This document shows positions 45,698-52,448 of a stretch of 64,000 nucleotides of DNA, in pieces. A program made the translations under genes and the position numbers. The notes below the pieces were generated by a model. That model searched no databases. It was not told where the DNA came from and worked only from the letters and a program-made list of their open reading frames with translations. The stretch is from Flavobacteria bacterium BBFL7 (GTDB taxonomy: Bacteria; Bacteroidota; Bacteroidia; Flavobacteriales; Flavobacteriaceae): NCBI GenBank assembly GCA_000153385.1, contig CH672374.1, positions 411,119 to 475,118 of the forward strand, read 5' to 3'. Position 1 is the first letter of the stretch, and each line of letters begins with the position of its first letter.

Positions 45698-46519
45698 ATG
45701 AAAGAAATGCTAGAAAACTTCAATTTAGAAAAAGGATTTGAACTTATTCTCGAATATGGTATACCATTAGTAAAGGCAATACTGATATACGTTATCGGTC
45801 GGTGGCTTATTAATAAAGTACTGAGAGTCACACAAAAATTTATGCTTCTTAGAAAGTATGACATTACTCTTGAGAAATTTCTATTAAACTTAATTAAATG
45901 GGGATTATGGATTCTCTTAATTGTTTCTATAGTAGGAACATTGGGTATACAAACAACAAGTTTTGCTGCTGTCATCGGTGCTGCTGGTCTTGCTATTGGT
46001 TTAGCATTACAAGGATCACTATCTAATTTTGCTGGTGGAGTTTTACTACTTCTTTTTAAACCTTTTAAAGTAGGTGACACTATTGAAGCCCAAGGCATTA
46101 TAGGAACGATTAAAGAAATCGATATTTTACAAACTAAAATCATCACTCCACAACGTAAGCTGGCTATTATTCCTAATGGACCATTATTAAATGGCAACAT
46201 CATCAATTTTAATTCTGAAGGGATTTTAAGATGTGACACCACTATAGGAGTAAGTTATGATGCTGATATTACTAAAACGATCGAAGCCTTGCGTAAATTA
46301 GCCACAGATCATCCTTTAGTTTTAGAAGATCCAGCACCGCAAATTGTTGTAGCTGCAAATGCAGATAGTTCTATTAATATCCATGTAAGACCTTATACTC
46401 TTACTGATGATGTCTGGACAGTTCACTGGTATCTACAACAAAACTTTAAACCTACACTAGATGCTATAGGTGTTGATATACCTTATCCACATCAAGTAGA
46501 GATTCAAAAACAAGAATAA
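45698..46519 (+). CDS. Mechanosensitive channel MscS-family protein (copy 1)
   Basis: A 273-aa inner-membrane channel that releases solutes on hypo-osmotic shock. Three transmembrane helices are visible; the pore helix with small residues reads TSFAAVIGAAGLAIGLALQGSLSNFAGGVLLL (begins near residue 86), and the beta domain follows (FKVGDTIEAQGIIGTIKEID). I start it at the ATG at 45698; an upstream in-frame TTG at 45689 is inside the -7 element. A paralog follows after a terminator, giving tandem MscS genes. It has its own -7 element. Confidence 0.93.
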   Translation: MKEMLENFNLEKGFELILEYGIPLVKAILIYVIGRWLINKVLRVTQKFMLLRKYDITLEKFLLNLIKWGLWILLIVSIVGTLGIQTTSFAAVIGAAGLAIGLALQGSLSNFAGGVLLLLFKPFKVGDTIEAQGIIGTIKEIDILQTKIITPQRKLAIIPNGPLLNGNIINFNSEGILRCDTTIGVSYDADITKTIEALRKLATDHPLVLEDPAPQIVVAANADSSINIHVRPYTLTDDVWTVHWYLQQNFKPTLDAIGVDIPYPHQVEIQKQE

Positions 46520-46540
46520 TTATTTTATTCTGAATTGATA

Positions 46541-46567
46541 AAGCCACTTCAATGAAGTGGCTTTTTA
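46541..46567 (+). terminator. Intrinsic terminator between the two mscS genes
   Basis: Stem AAGCCACTTC (46541-46550) / GAAGTGGCTT (46554-46563) with a 3-nt loop and a T-run. Confidence 0.88.
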
Positions 46568-46661
46568 GATTAATAACATATGATAAGAGGTATCATAAAT
46601 ACGATAAAAAACTAAATCATAAAATTCAGATTTCATTTTACGCATACTCATTCATGTAAAT

Positions 46662-46669
46662 TAATTTTG
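46662..46669 (+). promoter_or_regulatory. -7 element TAATTTTG before the second mscS-like gene
   Basis: A TAnnTTTG match ending 27 nt before the ATG at 46697, so the second channel gene is probably transcribed on its own. Confidence 0.45.
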
Positions 46670-46696
46670 CCTTAAATCAACTTAAAAAGATAAAAA

Positions 46697-47557
46697 ATGA
46701 TTCAAGAACCAGTAGTAGAAGCAAAAAATGTGGATGTTAATATTGATCCTAGCGGATTCAGCATTGAAAATATTACAGGATATGCCTTAGAATATGGTGT
46801 ACCATTATTAAAGGCCATTCTTATATATATCATTGGTGCTTTTATTATTAAGAAGCTAGTCAAGTTAGTAAGCAAGTTAATGGATAAAAGAGAATATGAT
46901 GTAACTCTTAAAAAATTTCTTACCAATTTAATAAAATGGATTCTAACCATTTTATTAATCGTAACCGTTGCAGGTACCTTAGGAATAGAAACTGCTAGTT
47001 TTGCAGCTATACTTGCCGCAGCTGGTTTAGCAATTGGACTTGCTTTACAAGGTTCTCTCTCTAATTTTGCAGGTGGTGTGTTAATTTTAATATTCAAACC
47101 TTATAAGATAGGTGATTTAATTGAGGCTCAAGGAGAATTAGGTGCCGTTAAAGAAATTGATATTTTAGTTACAAAACTGATAACTCCACAAAATAAACTT
47201 GCGATAATTCCTAATGGACCAATGGCAAATGGTAATGTTGTAAACTACTCTGCAGAAGGTAAAATGAGAGTAGATACAACAGTAGGAATTGGTTATGGTG
47301 AAAATATGAAACAGGCTAAAGAAGCTTTATTAAGCATGCTTGAATCTAATCCTAAAGTTCTTAAAGATCCAGCTCCATCGGTTAATGTAAGTGAATTAGC
47401 AGATAGTTCAGTAAATCTTGCCGTAAGACCATATTGTAAGCCAGAAGATTATTGGGATGTATACTTTTGGACTATAGAAAATACTAAATTAACTCTAGAT
47501 AAGGAAAATATAGAAATACCTTATCCTCATGCTGTAGAAATACAAAAAGAAGCTTAA
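46697..47557 (+). CDS. Mechanosensitive channel MscS-family protein (copy 2)
   Basis: A 286-aa paralog of the preceding gene. The pore helix TASFAAILAAAGLAIGLALQGSLSNFAGGVLIL is nearly identical to copy 1, and the beta domain reads FKPYKIGDLIEAQGELGAVKEID. It has a slightly longer N-terminal extension (MIQEPVVEAKNVDVNIDPSG) and ends IPYPHAVEIQKEA, like IPYPHQVEIQKQE of copy 1. It is separated by a terminator and preceded by its own -7 element, so the pair may be regulated separately. A terminator follows at 47578. Confidence 0.93.
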   Translation: MIQEPVVEAKNVDVNIDPSGFSIENITGYALEYGVPLLKAILIYIIGAFIIKKLVKLVSKLMDKREYDVTLKKFLTNLIKWILTILLIVTVAGTLGIETASFAAILAAAGLAIGLALQGSLSNFAGGVLILIFKPYKIGDLIEAQGELGAVKEIDILVTKLITPQNKLAIIPNGPMANGNVVNYSAEGKMRVDTTVGIGYGENMKQAKEALLSMLESNPKVLKDPAPSVNVSELADSSVNLAVRPYCKPEDYWDVYFWTIENTKLTLDKENIEIPYPHAVEIQKEA

Positions 47558-47577
47558 TCAATTCTTATTTATACGGA

Positions 47578-47607
47578 AAGCCTCAATTCTTATTGAGGCT
47601 TTTTTTA
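47578..47607 (+). terminator. Intrinsic terminator after the second mscS-like gene
   Basis: Stem AAGCCTCAAT (47578-47587) / ATTGAGGCTT (47592-47601) with a T-run; a dispersed palindrome follows a few bases later. Confidence 0.92.
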
Positions 47608-47613
47608 TGAGAA

Positions 47614-47629
47614 CGCTTTCGCGAAAGCG
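47614..47629. repeat. Dispersed palindrome, perfect 16-mer
   Basis: CGCTTTCGCGAAAGCG just 3' of the terminator at 47578. Confidence 0.95.
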
Positions 47630-47708
47630 GAAAACATCATCATTCCTTTAACAATTTACTAAAAGTTAGTATTGTTCTACGTGTTATCTTAGAGCAAAAT
47701 TATCTAAC

Positions 47709-49049
47709 ATGAAATTATCTCTTTTATCCATCATGCTATTAGGGCTCGTTGTGAATGCTCAAGTACCTAGCAATCATCAACAAGACTTATATCAAATTAT
47801 AGACGAAGTTAGTGCAGCACGTATTGAAAGTGATGTGAGGAAACTTGCTGGTTTTGGTACAAGAAATACTTTTTCAGATACCTTAAGCGATACTCGCGGT
47901 ATAGGAGCAGCAAGAAGGTGGATTAAAGCAGAATTTGATAAAATATCAGCAGATTGTGGTGGTTGCCTAGAAGTATTTTATCAAAAAGATTTAGTTACTA
48001 CAGATATGGGAAGTCGGGTTCCTAAAGATGCTTATGTGGTTAATGTGGTTGCTATACAACGTGGCACTTCAAATCCTAACGACATGGTGATGATGAGTGG
48101 TGATATAGACTCTAGAGCTAGCGATACTATGGATTATACTACAGATGCACCAGGTGCAAATGATAACGCAAGTGGAATGGCTGGTACGCTTGAAGCTGCA
48201 AGAGTATTAAGCAAGCGTAAGTTTAAAAACAGTATTGTATATGTAGGACTAAGTGGTGAAGAACAAGGCTTATTCGGTGGTAAAGGTCTTGCAGAATATG
48301 CCAAGAAAAAACAGTGGAATGTTATCGGTTTCTTGAATAATGATATGATTGGAAATATAGAAGGTGTAGATGGAGTCATAGACAATCGAGAATTCAGGAT
48401 ATTTTCTGAACCTACAGATCCTACAGAAACTGATCGTCAACGTAATGGACGTAGATTTTATGGTGGTGAGGTGGATGGTATCTCTAGACAACTGGCACGA
48501 TATATTCATAAAGCGGTTAAAACATATATGCCAGAGATGAAGCCTATGATGGTATACCGTTTAGACCGTTTCGGTCGTGGTGGACATCACAGACCTTTTG
48601 CAGACTTAGGTTTTCCAGGTATACGCATTATGGAAGCACATGAAAATTATACACAGCAACATCAAGATATTAGATCAGAGAATGGTGTGAATTATGGCGA
48701 TGTGGTTGAACATGTCAATTTTCCATATGCCCGTAAATTAACTGCTGTAAATGCCATAAATCTGGCACAATTAGCATGGGCTCCTACCCGACCTCAAAAT
48801 GTGAAAATAGGAGGAATTGTAGAAGCTGATGCCAAATTAAAATGGGATAAGGTAAAAGGTGCTGTAGGGTATAAAATCTACTGGCGAGACACTACTAGTC
48901 CAACATGGGATCATTCTAGATATGTAGGTAACGTTACTGAATTTACACTCAAAGAAATTGTAATCGACAATTCATTTTTTGGAGTTGCATCCGTTGGAAA
49001 GGATGGAATTGAAAGTATGGTCAGTTTCCCTAGTGGTATTTTTAGATAA
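47709..49049 (+). CDS. Secreted M28-family metallopeptidase with C-terminal Fn3-like domain
   Basis: A 446-aa exported protein; signal peptide MKLSLLSIMLLGLVVNA, cleaved near 17. The M28 aminopeptidase-type core is visible: GANDNASG with Asp152, SGEEQG with Glu184/185, NNDMIG with Asp212, and His318 in NYTQQHQD, all metal-site positions. The first metal ligand, usually a His in GxHxD, is Asp132 here (SGDIDS, with Asp134 following). The C-terminal 90 aa look like a fibronectin-type III domain (LKWDKVKGAVGYKIYWRD). I recall related peptidases with the same GDIDS motif, so it may be a subfamily trait. It is likely periplasmic or secreted; substrate unknown. A terminator follows at 49071. Confidence 0.88.
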   Translation: MKLSLLSIMLLGLVVNAQVPSNHQQDLYQIIDEVSAARIESDVRKLAGFGTRNTFSDTLSDTRGIGAARRWIKAEFDKISADCGGCLEVFYQKDLVTTDMGSRVPKDAYVVNVVAIQRGTSNPNDMVMMSGDIDSRASDTMDYTTDAPGANDNASGMAGTLEAARVLSKRKFKNSIVYVGLSGEEQGLFGGKGLAEYAKKKQWNVIGFLNNDMIGNIEGVDGVIDNREFRIFSEPTDPTETDRQRNGRRFYGGEVDGISRQLARYIHKAVKTYMPEMKPMMVYRLDRFGRGGHHRPFADLGFPGIRIMEAHENYTQQHQDIRSENGVNYGDVVEHVNFPYARKLTAVNAINLAQLAWAPTRPQNVKIGGIVEADAKLKWDKVKGAVGYKIYWRDTTSPTWDHSRYVGNVTEFTLKEIVIDNSFFGVASVGKDGIESMVSFPSGIFR

Positions 49050-49070
49050 ATGATGCTTGAAAAATACTAA

Positions 49071-49098
49071 AAGCCTGTCCTAAAATGACAGGCTTTTT
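49071..49098 (+). terminator. Intrinsic terminator after the M28 peptidase
   Basis: Stem AAGCCTGTC (49071-49079) / GACAGGCTT (49087-49095) followed by a T-run. Confidence 0.9.
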
Positions 49099-49155
49099 TA
49101 TGTGATACTTGTTTATTGAACTTAAAATCAGTTACTTTATTAATTGTAATTATAA

Positions 49156-49173
49156 ATACCCTTTATGGGGTAT
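49156..49173. promoter_or_regulatory. Inverted repeat ATACCC-N6-GGGTAT, site 1 (upstream of the lipoprotein-HK-RR operon)
   Basis: ATACCC (49156-49161), TTTATG spacer, GGGTAT (49168-49173). An identical arrangement with the same spacer occurs at 52249-52266, just after the response regulator gene. The pair is a strong candidate for autoregulation by that regulator. Confidence 0.6.
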
Positions 49174-49224
49174 ATAATATCATCATATAATCAACCATAT
49201 TTAACCAACCAAAAACTCAACCCT

Positions 49225-49809
49225 ATGAAAATTAGATTTGCCATTTTATGCTTATGTACTTTTGCCATATTTTCTTGTAAAGATGAAGTAAAAGCAGATA
49301 AAGATATTGAAACTAATGAGCCCAAAGAAAAGGTTGCAACTGACGCAGTTTTAAAAACCAATCAAGATCCTTATGATTATTGTAGTATCCTAGAAACTTC
49401 TGTTCAATTAGCAAATACAGATATGGAAACCTACCATATTGCAGAAACCGGTATGAATGATAATATAGGTTTATCTGCAATGATTTATATGGACGTCAAC
49501 ACTAAAACCATTACTCAGATTGATTTTGAATCTAAAAATAATTTTAAGAATGTAGAAACTGCTTCATTTGAAAAAGTTGATAACGAATATGTGCTGAAGA
49601 TAACGCTCTATGAATCACCACAAGCTGGTGATGTATTAACGACTATCACAGCTGCAGTTTTAAACGACGTAAAGCCTAACATGGATTTTAAAACTGTCAT
49701 TGACATTAACGACGAAAGTTTGACGTGTGGACAAAAAAAAATGGATTTATTTATTCCTCTTAAAAAAGGTCACTCCTTTAAAAGACCTAGTATAAGTCGT
49801 GTTAACTAA
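49225..49809 (+). CDS. Lipoprotein of unknown function (first gene of two-component locus)
   Basis: A 194-aa lipoprotein: signal MKIRFAILCLCTFAIFSC with the lipobox AIFSC, then a charged linker rich in Asp, Glu and Lys (KDEVKADKDIETNEPKEK) and a compact domain with few landmarks (YCSILETSVQLANTDME, FKTVIDINDESLTCGQKK). I do not recognise the family. I start it at the ATG at 49225; an earlier in-frame ATG at 49165 lies inside the inverted-repeat operator and would spoil the lipobox position. It overlaps the histidine kinase gene by 11 bp, so it is probably an accessory sensor of that system. Confidence 0.8.
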   Translation: MKIRFAILCLCTFAIFSCKDEVKADKDIETNEPKEKVATDAVLKTNQDPYDYCSILETSVQLANTDMETYHIAETGMNDNIGLSAMIYMDVNTKTITQIDFESKNNFKNVETASFEKVDNEYVLKITLYESPQAGDVLTTITAAVLNDVKPNMDFKTVIDINDESLTCGQKKMDLFIPLKKGHSFKRPSISRVN

Positions 49810-51574
49810 GTGTTTATATTCTATAAGTATACTTCTATTTTTTTTTCGAATAGGATATACTCAGTCTGTAAATTTAATCGAACTAGAGAATTTAAATAAA
49901 AACTCTAGATATGATCAGTCCAAGGCACTCATAGAATCTATAGACACACTTTCTTTTTCTTTGACAGAAAAAGCAAGGTATTACTATGAATGTGCTAGAG
50001 TAGCATCTAATACTACATCTGATTTAATCTATCCGTATGAGTTATTGTTAAAAGCAAAAAGAAAGGTGCCGCAAGATTCTCTTGAACTTAGGTTTAAAAT
50101 AATTGATGAATTAATTTACACCTATTTATCAAGCGTAGAAAACGCGGTGCCTTTTGAAGATTTAGTTCGAGAAAATTGTAATATAGCTCAGCACACTCAA
50201 GATGCTACCATGTTGGTCAACTGCCATTTTTATTATATCTATAATGAAGATTATAATAGTAAAGCCAGTATCAATCGTTCCTTAAAGCGCTTGCAGCTTT
50301 CCAAGAATATTGCTAGAAAAAACAATTTAATTGATTTAGAAAAAAGCATCGAGTTAAACCTAGGCATTGTACACGATCTTGCTAACCATAAAGATTCTGC
50401 TCTACATTACTTCAATATATTAATTCCATATTACGAAAAACAAGAAGATTTTGAGACGCTTAAAGATTTATATAATAGTAAAGGACAAACTCTGAAGCAA
50501 TCCAATCAATATGATGAAGCTATATATTATTTTGAAAAAGCGTTGAATGACTTCTACCCGATTGAAAATCAAGAAAAAATGGGAATGGTTACTAGAAATC
50601 TAGCTGACGCCTATTATCTTAATAAAAACTACCAACAAAGTGCTCGTTTATATCGAGATAAAATTAGAATTTCTGATTCTTTGAAAACGGTAAATGCAGC
50701 CAGATCATTAGAAGAGTTGGAAACAAAATTCAAAACAGCTGAAAAAGAAAAGGAAAACCTACAGCTTAAAGCGGAGAAAGAAAGTCAAAAAGCGCAAATT
50801 TATTTTCTATCTGGTAGTGCTATGATACTGATTCTATTAGGTCTTTATTTCTATAATAATCAACGTAAAAAGAAACTAATAGCACAAAAGGAGCAAATAA
50901 TCCAAAAAAGTCGTGCAGATGCCATTCTTAAAAATCAGGAATTAGCTACCATAGATGCTATGATTACAGGACAAGAAAAAGAACGTAAAAGACTTGCGGA
51001 AGAATTACATGATGATTTAGGTAGCACATTAACAACTGTTAGACTGTACTTTGAAAATCTTAAAAATCAATTTACAGAAAGTGAGTCTCAAGAAGTGTTT
51101 AATCGTACGGAAAAGCTATTAGATGAAGCGTATGAGAAGATTAGGAACATGTCTCACACTAGAAATAGCGGTATCCTAGCAAGTAAAGGTTTAATACCAA
51201 CACTAGAAACTCTAGCTCATAAAATTACAGACAGTGGCAAAGTGAAAGTTGAGATCATACACCACGGTTTAGATCAATCTTTAGAAAATAGCTTAGAACT
51301 TACTATCTTTAGAATATTACAAGAATTATTAAATAATATTATTAAACATGCTCAGGCTGATCATGCCGTTATAAGTCTAACAGCATATAAAGATAGCATC
51401 AATATTATGGTGGAAGATGATGGAATAGGTTTTCTAACAGAACATACAAATAAAGATAAAGGCATCGGACTTCATAACATTGAAAAAAGAATTGAAGACC
51501 TTAATGGCGCCATGGAAATTGATTCCCGTAAAAACCACGGTACGACGATAAATCTAGATATTCCATTACTATGA
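49799..51574 (+). CDS. TPR-containing sensor histidine kinase (HisKA_3 type)
   Basis: A 591-aa membrane kinase. After a short signal-like N-terminus, about 300 aa of tetratricopeptide-like helices (for example KGQTLKQSNQYDEAIYYFEKAL) form the probable periplasmic sensor part. A transmembrane helix lies at 334-354 (LSGSAMILILLGLYFY). His404 in ERKRLAEELHDDLGS is the phosphoacceptor of a HisKA_3 domain, and the ATPase domain carries ELLNNIIKHA and DDGIGF. The start is a GTG at 49799, overlapping the lipoprotein stop by 11 bp. The response regulator overlaps by 4 bp (ATGA). The layout matches Bacteroidota TPR-kinase/LuxR-regulator pairs. Confidence 0.93.
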   Translation: MLTKCLYSISILLFFFRIGYTQSVNLIELENLNKNSRYDQSKALIESIDTLSFSLTEKARYYYECARVASNTTSDLIYPYELLLKAKRKVPQDSLELRFKIIDELIYTYLSSVENAVPFEDLVRENCNIAQHTQDATMLVNCHFYYIYNEDYNSKASINRSLKRLQLSKNIARKNNLIDLEKSIELNLGIVHDLANHKDSALHYFNILIPYYEKQEDFETLKDLYNSKGQTLKQSNQYDEAIYYFEKALNDFYPIENQEKMGMVTRNLADAYYLNKNYQQSARLYRDKIRISDSLKTVNAARSLEELETKFKTAEKEKENLQLKAEKESQKAQIYFLSGSAMILILLGLYFYNNQRKKKLIAQKEQIIQKSRADAILKNQELATIDAMITGQEKERKRLAEELHDDLGSTLTTVRLYFENLKNQFTESESQEVFNRTEKLLDEAYEKIRNMSHTRNSGILASKGLIPTLETLAHKITDSGKVKVEIIHHGLDQSLENSLELTIFRILQELLNNIIKHAQADHAVISLTAYKDSINIMVEDDGIGFLTEHTNKDKGIGLHNIEKRIEDLNGAMEIDSRKNHGTTINLDIPLL

Positions 51575-52197
51575 TAAAATTGTTAATAGCAGAAGATCAT
51601 CAATCGCTCATAGATGGATTAATACTACTATTTAAAGAGGATTCAGAAATTGAAGTAATAGGAACCGCAAAAGACGGTAAAGAGTTACTTGAAAAATTAG
51701 TGTTCAAAAAGCCCAATGTATTACTCACAGACATCAGCATGCCAAGATTAAATGGAGTTGAATTATGTAAAAAAGCATTAACGCTACAGCCAGAACTAAA
51801 GGTTATTGCTTTCTCTATGTTTAATGATGAAGATGCTATTAAAGAAATGATTAAAGCCGGTGCTTATGGTTACATTTTAAAGACTAGTAGTTTACAGGAA
51901 GTAAAAACAGCAATTATAAAAGCATATCGTGGAGAACGTTATTTTGATGCATCAATAAATATTAAAGAAATTGGACGCACAGAAACATCTAATAAAAAAA
52001 CCATTTTATCACCTAGTGAGACAAAAATTTTAAAATTGATTGCTCAAGGAAAAACATCTTCAGAGATTGCCGAGATTCGATTTACGGCAGTTAGCACTAT
52101 TATAAAACATCGTAAAAACATCATCCAAAAATTAGGATTACAAGGTAAAGGAGAATTATTGAGATATGCCTTGCAAAAACACCAGCATTTCAAGTGA
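51571..52197 (+). CDS. NarL/FixJ-type response regulator
   Basis: A 208-aa response regulator. The receiver domain has acidic residues in LIAEDHQS, phosphoacceptor Asp54 (LLTDISMPRLNG) and Lys104 (ILKTSS). The LuxR-type HTH is at about 142-205 (SPSETKILKLIAQGKTSSEIAEIRFTAVSTIIKHRKNIIQKLG). It overlaps the kinase by 4 bp and is its evident partner. The inverted repeats at 49156 and 52249 are candidate targets. The regulated process is unknown; the linked lipoprotein and nearby envelope genes suggest an envelope signal. Confidence 0.95.
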   Translation: MIKLLIAEDHQSLIDGLILLFKEDSEIEVIGTAKDGKELLEKLVFKKPNVLLTDISMPRLNGVELCKKALTLQPELKVIAFSMFNDEDAIKEMIKAGAYGYILKTSSLQEVKTAIIKAYRGERYFDASINIKEIGRTETSNKKTILSPSETKILKLIAQGKTSSEIAEIRFTAVSTIIKHRKNIIQKLGLQGKGELLRYALQKHQHFK

Positions 52198-52245
52198 TTC
52201 ACATTTGTTAATCAATTTACTACTCATTCCTGTCATTTACACTTA

Positions 52246-52269
52246 AAAATACCCATTAAAGGGTATTTT
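52246..52269. promoter_or_regulatory. Inverted repeat ATACCC-N6-GGGTAT, site 2 (extended AAAATACCC/GGGTATTTT)
   Basis: AAAATACCC (52246-52254), ATTAAA spacer, GGGTATTTT (52261-52269): a 9-bp perfect arm. Its centre is about 31 bp upstream of the -7 element at 52289, the usual place for an activator that overlaps the -35 region. Confidence 0.6.
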
Positions 52270-52288
52270 ATAAAACACCTCTCCTTCT

Positions 52289-52296
52289 TAACTTTG
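52289..52296 (+). promoter_or_regulatory. -7 element TAACTTTG of the candidate small RNA
   Basis: A perfect TAnnTTTG match, with no clear -33 TTG, 31 bp after the centre of the inverted repeat. It lies within a second inverted repeat CTTAAC-N8-GTTAAG (52287-52306). Confidence 0.5.
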
Positions 52297-52301
52297 AATT
52301 G

Positions 52302-52411
52302 TTAAGTTAAAATTGAAAGGAACATTCCTTTTTATAATAATTTTAGGGGGAAGGAAGTCCTGATAAGACTTTCTCATTTACGGTCGGAAATCTTTTCCGA
52401 CCGTTTTTTTA
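52302..52411 (+). ncRNA. Candidate small RNA with three hairpins, ending in a terminator
   Basis: The approximate transcript from the -7 element at 52289 to the terminator has no ATG-initiated ORF. It can form three hairpins: AAAGGA/TCCTTT (52316-52331), GGAAGTC/GACTTTC (52353-52373, one G-U pair), and the terminator stem (52380-52404). The next gene has its own -7 element after the terminator, so the stretch is a separate transcript or an attenuated leader. Both existence and limits are inferred; no family match is claimed. Confidence 0.4.
52380..52411 (+). terminator. Intrinsic terminator before the SRPBCC/GyrI-like gene
   Basis: Stem ACGGTCGGAAA (52380-52390) pairing with TTCCGACCGT (52394-52403), a GC-rich arm for this genome, followed by a seven-T run. 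Confidence 0.92.
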
Positions 52412-52421
52412 TACATAATTG

Positions 52422-52429
52422 TATATTTG
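52422..52429 (+). promoter_or_regulatory. -7 element TATATTTG of the SRPBCC/GyrI-like gene
   Basis: A perfect TAnnTTTG match located after the terminator and 19 nt before the ATG at 52449, so this gene does not depend on read-through. Confidence 0.5.
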
Positions 52430-52448
52430 ATAAACAAAATTTCCCTAA

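Noticed and set aside
49165-49224. ATG start 60 bp upstream of the lipoprotein
   Set aside because: It lies inside the ATACCC-N6-GGGTAT repeat and would place the lipobox Cys too far from the N-terminus.
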